64,000 nt of DNA from Daphnia carinata (lineage: Eukaryota > Arthropoda > Branchiopoda > Diplostraca > Daphniidae), in NCBI RefSeq assembly GCF_022539665.2, contig NC_081335.1, forward strand, positions 5,208,001 to 5,272,000, in the 5' to 3' direction. The translations under genes and the position numbers were made by a program. Below, piece by piece: positions 1 to 10,978 of this stretch; the stretch's first letter is position 1, and each line of letters begins with the position of its first letter. The notes beneath the pieces were generated by a model, which was not told the DNA's origin, searched no databases, and saw nothing but the letters and a program-made list of their open reading frames with translations.

Positions 1-1859
1 ATGAATTTCCTTCACTCCTCGGGGATCGTGCCTTGGTTACACTGTGACACTGTTTTGTAAATTTGTACAAATAAAACTGTTATAACTGAATATGTTAAGC
101 ATAAACACTTTCTGTGCGACTAAAGCGTCTGCTGTATTATTGTCACATCATAAACGTCGTTGTGACATCGTTAAAAATCGGTGAAATTGTATTTCATTCC
201 CAATCTAGCTCATTTTTCTTTAGTATTTAGAACTGGGTAAGCAACACATTACATAAAAAAAATTTAGAGAAACTATGGCAAAAAAAACATACATGTACAG
301 ATGCACACAAAATAACCATTTAATTTTAGAACTCTTCAAGGAGAGTTAATAAATTATATAACTATTGTTGTAATTGCAATATATATAGACATACATATCT
401 AAATATATACCAAATACATCAAGTGTATGTTATTTCATTTGACATGGCAATAGCCATTTCGTATCTTGCTGCCATGTCAGGCTGACATGGCAATAGGGTT
501 GACCGAAAATGAAAAGAAAAAGAAAACAATAGCAGGCGAACAACATGGTCTCCGCAAGTTGACTCGAGAAAACGGGTGCCATTATTTTTAGGCGCAATTT
601 TTAAATTTTCTATTATTATCAACGTGAATAAAATTCAAAAATAGTTTTACGATTCTATATTTATCTTATTATAGGCTTATCGTTATTATAATACAAAAAG
701 AAAAAGAAAATTTTTTCATTCGGTTTATTTTTATGTTCAAATATTTACAGTCTTTACATTATTATTAGAACTACTTACATTATCATGGTTCATCGGAAAC
801 AAAAAAGTCGCTTACCGTCGAATCCAAGGGGTTGTAGTAAAAGATGTCAGTGTTGATATCAGGAACGTTTTATGATTTTTGATTAGTAATTTTGTGATTT
901 GAAAATTGAATTATTTTGAAAATTAAAATCGATGCAGACGACACATCAACAGCTTGCTTTCTTTCAGTGGTGGTTGCCACTGGCATCAAAGCTGGAGAGC
1001 CAATCAAAACGCAAGAATGGGGGTGCCGCTGGGAACGCCGCGAACGGTCGAGTCAACTCGCGGAGACCATGTTGTAGGTAGAACACAACACCGTTGCAAA
1101 GTGTCACCTGGTGGCCAAAAACGGAAGTTCCCAAACTTTATGGTTAGTTCACGACTGTTTTTCCTCTATTAGGAGGACCGAAGAGGACGGTACCCCGACA
1201 GCGTTCCAGGCGGCGATAACCGAAGATATTACGCGGGGGAAAACGCGATTGCTGCCGGCCTAACGGGAGGTATTAGCCGTACATTTTAAGTAGACTAAAT
1301 TACAATGAGCAATTTTTAAAAAACTTTTTTTTCCCTCAAGGTATGGGCCTAGGCCACAGCATTAATGCTGCGGCGATGGGGCTAGTCTCAAGACGAACCT
1401 GTGCGTTTCAGGTGAGACTGGCTGCAGCATGCCCAACCCAGGCTTTGCCTGGTCTGCAATGCGTTTTTGAGTATAAATTGCCCAAATGGTGGCCTGCTTG
1501 CTCACGCAGGCCATCCCACCCCCTATTGACGGGGAAGCGAGTGCCGGGAGAGCCGAGCCAAGGTGGACTATGAGCAATTTGAATTAAAGTCGCCGGATGG
1601 TGTACAGACTGCACGGGCAAGGGCTTATTGGCCTTCTCAAGAATGAACAGTCGCGCATGGCCTGAGCGTCATGCAGAATGCATTACATACAATCGTCTAC
1701 CTGAATTTGAATAGTAGCAAAGTTTAATTGCTGAACTATCTAACCAATAGCTAGGCAGACCTCTCCTACTTACCATATTCAACCTCACATTTTAAACAAC
1801 CTATTAACAAGCTAATAAGAAGATGTATTTACCTGTGTTCCCGGAACCGGAAGAGAAAC
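1..1859. other. Intergenic region, no supported gene
   Basis: I see no convincing coding sequence here. The stretch is AT-rich to about 900 and GC-richer from 950 to 1650. A roughly 30-bp segment near 541-572 recurs in inverted orientation near 1045-1076 and shares the core ACAACATGGTCTCCGC, so 540-1077 may be an old MITE, but no target duplication was found. A GC-rich block at 1330-1580 (containing the palindromic GCATTAATGC) looks like a repeat fragment of unknown type. Confidence 0.5.
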
Positions 1860-2930
1860 GTGGAGGAGCAGGAAGAGAAGACGGAGGTTGAAGAGAAGAA
1901 GGAGGAAGAAGAGGAGACTTGGCCTTTCGCTCATGATGAGGCTGTTCCTTTTACTATGGCTAAGGCTTATGCTGAGATTATCGTTAAGGCTGAGTCTGTG
2001 GATGTGGATGAGGAGGCGAAGGAGGAGGCTACAGCTTTCTTGGAGACTTTGGCTGAGAATTTGGCTAAGGCTGAGGATGGGGATATCAATGAGGAGGAGC
2101 ATTGGGCTATGGCTAAGGCTTTTGCTAGGTTTGTCCTTAAGGCTGGGCCTGTTTTTGTGGACAATGAGGTGAAGGATTTGGTTCAAGCTTTCCTTGATGT
2201 TCGGGATAAAAATTTGGCTAAGGCTGAGGATGGGGATGTAGTCGAAGATGAAGAGGAGGATGAAGATGAGCAGGTTTAGGCTCTGGCTGATGCTAAGGGT
2301 GTTGCTTCGGCTAAGGCTTGGGCTGAGTTTATCATTAAGGCGGAGTCTATCGATGTGGATGACGATGTGAAGGAGGCGGCTAAAGCTTTCTTTGAGACTT
2401 TGGCTGAGAATTTAACTAAGGTTGAGGATGGGGATGTGGATGAGGATTGGATTTTGGCTAACGCTTGGGCTGAGTTTGTGTTTAAGGCTGAACTTGTGGA
2501 TGTGGATGAGGAGGTGAGGAAGTTGGCTCAAGCTTTACTTTATGCTGGAGATGAGAATTTGGCTAAGGCTAGTGATGAGGATATGGATGTGGAGTAAGAG
2601 GAAGAGGAAGAGACTAAGGCTTCGGCTGAGGATTGTAGTGAGATTTTGGCTAAGGATGACGAGCAGCTGGAGAAGGAGTTGAAGGAGCTGAAGGGGGAGT
2701 TGGCGGAAGAGTTGGAAGAGCTGGAGGAGGAGTTGGAGGAAATGGCTCAGCGGGAGGCTTTGGCTGAGCTTTTGGCTGAGGTTAAGGCTGTGGCTGAGGC
2801 TTTGGCTAAGGCTAAAGGTGACATACTGAGCGTAAGATGTTATCCTGGACCGTCCCAAACAGTGGCTAAGCGTAAGCGAGAAGAGGATGCTACAGCAACT
2901 CTTCCTGACGAGAAACGTTCGAGGCGATGA
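1860..2930 (+). pseudogene. Acidic Ala/Glu/Lys tandem-repeat protein, two in-frame stops
   Basis: One reading frame of 357 codons is coding-like throughout but carries TAG at 2277-2279 and TAA at 2595-2597. It begins with a Glu-rich stretch, followed by four degenerate repeats of about 50 residues. Each repeat has the pattern AKA(Y/F/W)A..(V/I)KAE..DVDEE, then about 15 residues, then (E/K)NL(A/T)K. After the second stop the frame continues as a Glu/Leu heptad-like coiled coil (about 2640-2815) and ends in a basic tail with KRKREE and KRSRR, possible nuclear localisation signals. No in-frame ATG precedes it, so the 5' end is probably an upstream exon. I do not recognise the family. It may be a recently inactivated gene or a gene whose stops lie in unrecognised introns. 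Antisense Ser/Leu-rich frames are composition artefacts. Confidence 0.5.
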
Positions 2931-3472
2931 AATTGTCCTTTAATTGGCCTAAATTATTAATATCGTGCATTCATTAAATTCTGTTGTATGTCTGTAAGAG
3001 TGACAGTGTGTGTTAATGTGTATTCCTTTGATGTAAATATCCTAGTCAAAATTATTGCGAATTGTGCATGTGTGTGTGTGTGAGTATGAACGCGGTTTGA
3101 ATGTATCATGTTTTGGTTTTAATTTGAAAATGCACTGCTTAATACCAAAAAAAATTGTTCTTTCAATTGTTTTTGGTTGGGTTTGGGGGAGGGGATTTGG
3201 TTGCGGAACGTATTAAGGCTTATTTCGCTTAACTCACAAAGGACAACAAAAAATGTCATTTAGTTTCGTATCTGATTTATTTAACGAAAAAACGCATCTT
3301 TTCGTTCCACCAATATATAATTTTTTGTAAGCAACATAGGGTTCACAGTTTTAGGGAACACTTTCTCCGACTAAGTCTCTTTCTAAATAGCGCAGTAACT
3401 CGATTGCATCTCATTGTTAGTTACATAATGGTACTAATTCAGTAAACCTTGCCAATTTGGAATCATCTAACC
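2931..3472. other. 3' flank of the acidic-repeat sequence, no gene seen
   Basis: AT-rich non-coding sequence with a short TG-dinucleotide run at about 3068-3082. The segment near 3100-3140 (GTTTTGGTTTTAATTTGAAAA) weakly resembles sequence at 37060 and 40410, suggesting a dispersed repeat. Confidence 0.4.
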
Positions 3473-5181
3473 TATACATGATTAGGGTAACCTCCGCCAT
3501 AGGAGCGATCCTCATCGGAAAAATCTTCATCCTTTGGTCTTTGTTCGTTGCAACCTTCTCTGCAGTAATTGGGATTTAAAATTTCTATTACCTCCACTCG
3601 ATTTGTGTATCGATTGAAATATTATCTTGTGCTGTTAACGATTGCCTGGGTAGGTGCTACCCAATAGATTAACACTTCGTTCCATCTACGCGCATAATTA
3701 AGTGCCGGCATATTAGATGATAGTAGTAGGGGAGAGCGGACCCAAACTGGACACGTACCAATTTGGACAACCGCAATAACTCGAAGGGATATTAATAAAA
3801 TGAAATTTAAAAAATAGTGTGTGATGGGAAATTCCATTCCACACTTAGGGCAAAAATTTCAAAAACATACTACAAACATTCGTGTAGTTATCAAAAAAAT
3901 AGAAAATACAGCCCTTTTTCTGATCTTTTTGGCTAGTACAATTTTTCATATCACGTCCAAACCACTTAATGAAAAATAACTTTCGTTATACTAAAAAAAA
4001 GCTAATTCTTCCCTTTTCAATTCCCTGGCTTGTTTTAATTTTTAGGAGAAGTAGATTAATAATTATTATCGTTTTAAAAAATGTCCTTCTGGTGGGAGAT
4101 ACTGGACACAGTTTTGAGGGTGTAATCGGACGCAAACGATATTTCTGGGGCGGGGCTTAGGTTGCTTAGTTACGGGAAAAAACCGTAAACAAAGGCAGAA
4201 ACCTGAGAATTTCGAAGTGTCGTCTGCTATCTTCTACTGCTAATGGCAATCGATAATAAATTATTAGATAATACTTAACAAGCCCTTCCTATTTTCATTT
4301 TTTTCAAGCTACTTTGCACATTTCACCCCCCCAGTTAATCATTAACGAATTTCGATATAATTACATTTAGTTTACGGTATTTTTAATACATACACAAATA
4401 GCTTAATGGAATCCCCACGTCACACTATTTTTTCGAAGTGTGTATTTTCAATATATAAAGTTTTAAAGACCATGTCTAATGTGGTACACCGCATGTCCAG
4501 TTTTCCCCCCTAAATTTTTTTTCTTTTAATTTTTCCGTTTTTTAAAAATGTGTTTACGCCTAAACTACTCAACCAATTTCAATGAAAAAAATTGTGAACA
4601 TAAAGTTAAGTACACTTTACAATATAATATCTTTTGAAGCGTTAAAATCCTTTTATTTTCCGAGATATTGACAAAATAAGTTTTTTGTCCAGTTTGGGTC
4701 CGCTCTCCCCTACATTCCTGATGCGATAGTCATCAAAATTTACAACTGGACGTTGATTGAGGTGCCCCTGACTTCCAGCAGTAAGGTAACGGACGTCTAT
4801 GGTAACCAGATAGAGTTGATGGACATCTCTATTATTATTATACCTGTAGCGCCTTTCAACATTCCTTCGAATTGTGCAATCCTGTAGTTCAAAATTAGCC
4901 GTTGTTGAGTTTCACGGCGTGTCATTTGGGTTTCGAGCCACATGTATGGGAATCTGAAGTCGTTGGTTAATAGTTGGCCTTGCTCGATTGTTGCGCAGCG
5001 AATTACTTTCTATCCCATCAAGGCCAGTTCCTACGTTGATATCCCGTTCCTGAGGTAAAATCCTCCCATCTGCTAAAATTCGGTAAAGGAAAGGATAGCT
5101 CCGCCAATCTCCGGGGAGCGTTTGCACCTGACTTGTGAAGCCTACAAGCTCCTCCCAATCACCCCACTTTACAAGATGCAA
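3473..5181 (-). pseudogene. Degraded coding sequence of unknown family, split by a MITE
   Basis: On the minus strand a frame runs from 5181 down to 4711 with a single TGA at 4912-4914. It is interrupted by the TA-flanked element at 3729-4710, and continues in the same frame from 3728 to a TAA at 3622 once the element and one TA are removed. A further open segment at 3605-3473, in another phase, ends in a Cys- and Asp-rich tail (NYCREGCNEQ, DEDFSDEDRSYGGGY). The upstream side is cut by the LTR-like repeat that begins at 5136, so the first residues of the frame lie in that repeat. Motifs such as GDWRSYPFLYRIL and NFDDYRIRN did not let me name a family. It could be a host gene fragment or the end of a retroelement. 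Confidence 0.35.
3729..4710. mobile_element. TA-flanked MITE with about 25-bp inverted termini
   Basis: The left end GGGGAGAGCGGACCCAAACT has its reverse complement at the right end (4686-4710), and both ends abut a TA dinucleotide (3727-3728, 4711-4712). A TA target duplication is the hallmark of the Tc1/mariner superfamily. The 982-bp AT-rich interior has no transposase-like frame, so it is probably non-autonomous. Its termini resemble in style, but do not match, those of the large element at 54920-62452. Confidence 0.7.
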
Positions 5182-5686
5182 AGTTTCTTGGTTAACCCAG
5201 CATCTGAGGAAGATCAGACTAGAACTTGTAGCCGATTCGAGTAGTTGCCTGAAAGCATTTCTCTTACTTTATTAATGTTATTGTGCTTGAATTCGTGCTT
5301 TTTACTTAACATTTTGTTCGCCGAGTCAGTCCAGTAAAATTGTTTAGATTTAGAATTATTCGCGGTGATTCGATTGTCTAGTTCCATTTATTTTGAACTA
5401 TTGTTTGTATATCGCTCTCGTGGAAGTTGCGTATCACGTTCGCCTTGTGTCGTTTTTCTTCTCGTTCTCTATACGTGTGATCACGGTAAGACCCAATTAT
5501 TTTTGTTTCTTTTTAACATGTTTCTTGAATGTTTCTTCTTCTTCTTTGTTCTTTGTCTTTTTAATTCTTATGTCTTAGCTTATAATAAACAATACGTCAT
5601 TGTGGGTAAAACGCCTCTGAGTTCAATATCTTTTTATTGTCTTAATTCCGTAAAGTCCGTCTTCCCACACGGGAAGATGCTTTACA
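5136..5686 (-). repeat. LTR-like repeat, copy 1
   Basis: About 550 bp that recurs in the same orientation at 9018-9562 with roughly 95 percent identity by eye. Read on the minus strand it starts TGTAAAGCATCTTCCC and ends GGCTTCA, giving TG...CA termini typical of LTRs. No matching target duplication was found at either copy, and the sequence between the copies looks like unrelated host and transposon DNA. These are therefore more likely two solo LTRs or fragments than one complete element. Confidence 0.5.
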
Positions 5687-5904
5687 GTCCTATTTCCGAT
5701 GGGCAATAGTCCCAAGTATTAAGAGAGTCGTAAGCCGATCCACGCCTGCACCAATACTAGTCCGCCCCATCTTTAGTGCAAGGTCTTTAAATGGAAAATC
5801 GTTTTTTGTAAAAATTGGGAATTCCGTTAAACACGTTTCACACGTTTTTCGTGAATATATAAGTCTCCGTTTAAAGTTATTTATGCAATATTCTACCCAT
5901 CTGG

Positions 5905-6308
5905 TTATATATTGCTGAATCCTAGTCGAACTTGATTCGCAATAGTCCGATCTCGCGTCCAGCACAAGGTATAAGAGTACCCTTGCGTTTTACATTCGCT
6001 CATGCTGAATTCCAATTGGGTATTCGGTAACATGGATTTTCCATTCCCTAGTACCCTTGCTGGATTACATTTTTCTACATTTTTCCTCTATAAGAAACAA
6101 AATATCCGTTTATGTTCATTATTAATTCGACTTGTTTTTAAAAAAATCATCCCACCCAAATCTACCACGGTTGCAACAAGTTAGCAGCCTTCTCAGGTGT
6201 AATAGTCCAATCTGAAGTTTTGCAAACATGGCGATTCACAAACTTTTCCAGCTGGCGGTGACAAGATAGCGCCAGTGAAGCGAATGCTACAATAACAGCT
6301 GCCCTCAT
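5905..6308 (-). CDS. Putative small secreted cysteine-containing protein, two exons
   Basis: Exon 1 (6308-6169) starts MRAAVIVAFASLALSC, a plausible signal peptide. It ends in phase 2 at a GTGGTA donor. Exon 2 (6085-5905) follows an acceptor CTTATAGAG and stays open for 60 codons to TAA. The joined frame encodes 106 residues with cysteines spread over both exons and no domain I recognise. Support is only the signal-peptide-like start and phase-consistent splicing. The donor is weak, so this may be a remnant or chance. Confidence 0.35.
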
Positions 6309-7331
6309 TTTTTCCTTAAAAAAAATTATAGTAATGAAAGAATTCTTAAGATATTCATCTATATGTTTGTCTTTAACTAGTATCAAGCGTTTTCCCTCTC
6401 CTATGAAATTGAACGATGAATTGAAACGAATGCAAGGCTATTGAAATTTAAAAAAATAACAGGCGTTTAATCTACAATGTTGGAATATATTTTCTCGACT
6501 AAGACGAGAGTAATGCAAAATGTAAAATGGAAAAGCGAGCGAATTTGTTTTACCATATATCGCCGTGAAAGAAGTGGAAAAAGCACAAAATAGGGTGAAT
6601 AAGATAAACGATAGGGCACGATAAAACGTGACGAAACGTTTGTTTCCGTTTTTATTGTCAAAAAATGAATTTCGTAAGAAATCGTTGAATGCACTTTGTT
6701 TTAATTTTCAATCTGATTTCGAAAATACACATATTTTTCAAATTGTTTAGTTACATATTTCTGTTATTATACGATAACTGATGCAACCAGCTTCTTGTTC
6801 TTCATCTTCATCGCCTTTGTATCAAGTACACGATAAACATTAATAAAAAAAAACAGTAATAATTAATTAATTAATTATTTATTCATTAGTAACTACATTG
6901 CAGATAGTATTCTAAATGATGATATGCACGTTAAATGAAATAAAAATACATTTCTTCTATTTATCGAAAGCAGTATAATCGCGGATATTCAGCATAATAC
7001 TATAGGGAAAATTCTATGGATACAATACGATGAGGTAGCTTTTTCTTAGATGCGGTGTGGTTGAGCAGAAAGTAAAAAGAAACTTTTTCCTTCTTCTCAG
7101 TTTCAAGGGCAACAAACAGCAGTAAAATTTGTTAAGGAAAAAAAGATAAGATAAATGATAAAACAGAAGTAGAATCGATTTTTAAATCTAAAACGGCGTT
7201 ATTTAAACGTTTAAAAATTTAAATATTTGTTAAGGCAAGAAAGGCTGCGGTGCAATAGATTGCACCAGGACTAGCGTCCCTTTGCGGATGGAGTTTGTGT
7301 TGACAACCAGGCGCTGCTGGAGACTGCAGAC
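6309..7331. other. AT-rich intergenic sequence, no gene seen
   Basis: Short open frames are present but none shows a domain, signal peptide or splice-consistent extension. A short TTAATTAATTAATTA tract occurs near 6865. Confidence 0.5.
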
Positions 7332-7335
7332 GTAC

Positions 7336-8294
7336 AGTATCCTCCAGAAAAAAAGGCACCCCCCGGTCGCCAAAAATAAAATAATATATTACTAGCGCTA
7401 GATGGCATTTAATTTTTGCAACATATAAACAAAAAAAGCATGCGTTTTTTTTTTGTTTGTTTGTTTTGACGGCAAAATTCCAGACGGTTTGCCGATTTCC
7501 GATGTTTTTTGTAATTTTGCTTCGAGCAAAATAAAGAAAACTGAAAATTTGAGAAGTCTGGAGAAAGGCACACATTGTCTGAATCGTAACCTGTTCCCAA
7601 CCTCACTTTTTTCCAAATTTTCCGTTGTCGTATTTTTGCCCGCAGGAAATATTAGGAAAATTTATTGGCTAAAGGCGATTTTAGAATGCAGACAATATTA
7701 TTTTAGGTTTTGTTCGATGAATCTAAATTAGAATTAAACAGGAGTTTTCCATCCAATTTAAGTTCAAATCTATCGATTACAAAAAGGCTTCGATTATGAA
7801 CTGATGATAATGGCTGGTGAACGAAATACTAAAACTTATTTCGTTCGCCAGTTTGCTTAACTTAAATAATAGTCTTCTTAACAATTTTCTGTTGAATAAT
7901 TTAGATTAATTAAAAAAACATAAAATAATATTGTCTGCATTCTAAAATCGCCTTAGTCCAATAAGTTTTCCTAATATTTCCTGCGGGTAGAAATACGACA
8001 ACGGAAAATTTGGAAAAAAAAGTGAGGTTGGGAAAAGGTTACGATTCAGACAATGTGTGCCTTTCTCCGGACTTCTCAAATTTTCAGTTTTCTTTATTTT
8101 GCTCGAAGCAAAATTACAAAAAACATCGGAAATCGGCAAACCGTCTGGAATTTTGCCGTCAAAACAAACAAACAAAAAAAAACGCATGCTTTTTTTGTTT
8201 ATATGTTGCAAAAATTAAATGCCATCTAGCGCTAGTAATATATTATTTTATTTTTGGCGACCGGGGGGTGCCTCTTTTTTCTGGAGGATACTGT
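7336..8294. mobile_element. Fold-back element with about 370-bp inverted arms, TA-flanked
   Basis: The arm at 7336-7706 is repeated in inverted orientation at about 7922-8294, nearly identical throughout and separated by a spacer of about 215 bp. The outer ends read CAGTATCCTCCAG and CTGGAGGATACTG, each directly next to TA. CAGT termini with a TA duplication fit a Tc1/mariner-type non-autonomous fold-back element. The matching open frames on both strands of the two arms are the same sequence read twice and are not genes. Confidence 0.75.
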
Positions 8295-8509
8295 ACCTAA
8301 TCGCATCACAGCTCTTTAAAAAAATACAGAATTTTGTGTGTTCAAACTATGAAAAAATCACTTTCTGTTTAGGCAATAGACGTATGGATAGCTATAAGTA
8401 ACGGAGTACTTCAAATCAGTTCCCAGCCTAATTTCATATTGCCTTATGATCGTGGCTAAATTTGGTTTAGTGCTTAAATTAGGGTTATCGTTATTGACAT
8501 TTTTTTTCT

Positions 8510-10490
8510 TTAGAAAGAAAGGTGTCAAAACGGGCATGCCGTCTTGTCCTTTGCCATCCCAGCCAAATGCCTTTTCAAAAGGATCATTTGACAATCATTT
8601 CAGTACTAAAAAACACTTAAACAGTACACTACAAAGCGGCCATGATCTTGGCATAAAGTTTGATCTCCAGTTACTACTTGAACAGCAGTCTTTAAATGAA
8701 ACCTGGAACAAATTAGTGAAAAATGGGATACTAACATCTGATCAGATTAATCTGTTGGTTGAAGCACCAATAACGAAACAATAAGAAGTCCATGTGGAAA
8801 TTTCCCTTGTGCATGCTGTTGTAACGAAGCCAAATAGACATCTTCAACATATATTTCTTCTCGATGTCTTTATTACTCATCAAGGGTGAACATATTAATT
8901 GCACCGCAACATACGCAGCGCGGGTGACCTAGATGAACACCTGCAAGATGATTCACGCAGGCGATACGTCATCAATATCACGCCATATTGAACGCGTCTT
9001 TTAATTGGTCAACCGCGTGCAGCCTACAAGCTCCTCCCAATCACGTCACTTTGCAATATGCAAAGTTCCGTGGTTAACCCAGCATCTGAGGAAGATCAGA
9101 CTAGAACTTGCAGCCGATTCGAGTAGTTGCCTGAAAGCATTTCTATTACTTTATTAATGTTATGCTTGAATTTGTGCCTTTTACTTAACATTTTATTCGC
9201 CGAGTCAGTCCAGTAAAATTGTTTAGGCTTAGAATTATTCGCGGTGATTCGACTGTCTAGTTCCATTTGTTTTGAACTATTGTTTGTGTATCGCTCTCGT
9301 GGAAGTTGCGTATCACGCCCGCCTTGTGTCGTTTTTCTTCTCGTTCTCTATACGTGTGATCACGGTAAGACCCAATTATATTTGTTTCTTTTAACTTGTT
9401 TCTTGAATGTTTCTTCTTCTTCTTTGTTCTTTGTCTTTTTAACTCTTATGTCTTAGCTGATATAATACATACATCATTGTGGGTAAAACGCCTCGAGTTC
9501 AATTTACATTTATTTGTCTTAATCCGTAAAGTCCATCATCCCACACGGGAAGATGCTTTACACTGTGATGGGGAATGTGAGTTAAAATGACAAAGTGTGT
9601 CTCAAAGCTCAATGGGATCTTCATATATTGAAAAACCAGTTATAAAATTTCTCAATGCATGGACATGGAACAAGGATGTTGGTAGGGTTTGACTTACATT
9701 TGTTACATTATTATTTGTTGGTTGAAGATTACTCACCTTTTACTTGTAGTTTTGAGCGATGTAATAGAATGCAGAAAGAATCTCGAGATGCAGTTAGAGG
9801 ATCTCTGCATAAAATCTTCACAGAGCAGTTAGAATCTTCAAAATTTAACGAAACAGCTCACCCTTTTCCATCGTCACATAGAAAAGGTGAGGAAAGTTCG
9901 CCATGCAGAGGATGCAAGAACTCATTATCATTATTGGAAACCTCAATAAAAGAAACTGGGTAAATCTAATGTTCAGAGAAAATGGTAGTAGTTTTTCCAT
10001 TTAGTCTTGTTTTGTTTTTTCAATTGTATTAATAGCGATTGAATGTAAATGCAAGGGTATATGAAGAAGTAGGCAGCATTTCATCAGAGAAGAGTAAAAA
10101 TCGTGTGTCATCACCTCACACAATTGTCACCACTTTAACTGAAGTAGGAGCTAATGCTGCACTTAATTTTCTATTTGCATTTTTCCGTCGCGCATAGCAA
10201 TCAGTTATACATCAGATTCTAGTATAGCCGCCAAAACGTTTAACACCTTGTTTTGCAATAGGCGAAGACGGAGATGCCTGTTTTGAGTTGCTGATTCATG
10301 CACTAGAATCACTTCGCAGTTTACCTCCTGCGTCTCTCTTTCATCTTCTACATCAAAAGCATAATAGCATATATGACCTCTGGTTCAGATTACTCAACAA
10401 ATCTGTCTCATTTCTGCGTTCCATTATTTTCGAGTACGGATTTTAATTTTTTAAATTTTCCTACCAAGAAAAATTACGGAAACTCCTCGT
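8510..10490 (+). pseudogene. HERC2-like N-terminal exon remnants
   Basis: Pieces of coding sequence resemble the N-terminal part of the giant E3 ligase HERC2. At 8510-8784, after a possible TTTAG acceptor, the frame contains LNETWNKLVKNGILT, like the HERC2 start region. At about 10130-10200 the frame has TEVGANAALNFLFAFFRRA followed by TAG. At 10260-10370, after a TGCAATAG acceptor, a GEDGDACFELL segment follows. The last two pieces are near-duplicates of 34915-35270. The order matches HERC2, but an LTR-like repeat (9018-9562) interrupts the locus, stops occur, and the gene is cut off at 10517. The stretch at 9655-9963 is open but was not identified. Confidence 0.5.
9018..9562 (-). repeat. 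LTR-like repeat, copy 2
   Basis: Second direct copy of the 5136-5686 repeat, here ending GGCTGCA on the minus strand. It lies within the HERC2-like remnant. No 4-6-bp target duplication was visible at its edges. Confidence 0.5.
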
Positions 10491-10516
10491 CTTATTTAGA
10501 GGAAGTTTGAGAAAAA

Positions 10517-10978
10517 TCTAGTTTGAAACTGAGAGTACTTGAAAAGATGAAGCTCCTCCTTAACAGCGGTGGAGATGTCAATGTAAGGAGCAATGATGGG
10601 ATCACACCCTTACATTTGGCGGTTGCGAATTCGGGAATTTACGGGCCGCAAGTGACGAGAATGTTACTCGAATTTCGAGCTGATGTGAATGCCATTGATG
10701 TTTATCAACGAACGCCGTTGCATGAGGCAATTAGAAATTAAAACGATAACATAAGTTATGATGCGATTTTGCAGTTGATCAAAAACGGCGCAAATCCGAA
10801 CGCTCGTGACATTAAAGTATGGACACCGATCCATTACACCGTTCAACGTCGAAAAAGTAATTCGGTCCAAGTAGTAAAGCTTCTTTTACAACATGGAGGC
10901 AGTATGAAGGTCAAAGACAATAAAGGGATGACGCCACATCGTCTCGCCGAATCGTCTGCCCGAGTGCTTGACTGCTGA
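10517..10978 (+). pseudogene. 3' ankyrin-repeat fragment of the kinase-ankyrin family
   Basis: This matches the last four ankyrin repeats of the gene at 12616-17602 (compare about 17150-17600) and begins abruptly at about 10517. Repeats with ITPLHLAV, RTPLHEAI, WTPIHY and MTPHRLAE cores are present. A TAA at 10739-10741 replaces a GAA codon found in both larger paralogues, and the frame then continues to TGA at 10976-10978. It is a truncated third copy, next to a HERC2-like fragment that also recurs beyond unit B, so it looks like a relic of an earlier duplication. Confidence 0.85.

Noticed and set aside
1888-2186. Leu/Ser/Arg-rich frames on both strands over the acidic repeat sequence
   Set aside because: They are shadows of the Ala/Glu/Lys repeat frame; composition only, no domain.
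2277-2279. Programmed stop readthrough in the acidic repeat sequence
   Set aside because: No known readthrough context is evident and a second stop follows; loss of function is simpler.
8817-9562. A longer 746-bp LTR starting TGTTGTAACG
   Set aside because: Copy 1 shares only 5136-5686, and neither boundary choice gives a target duplication.
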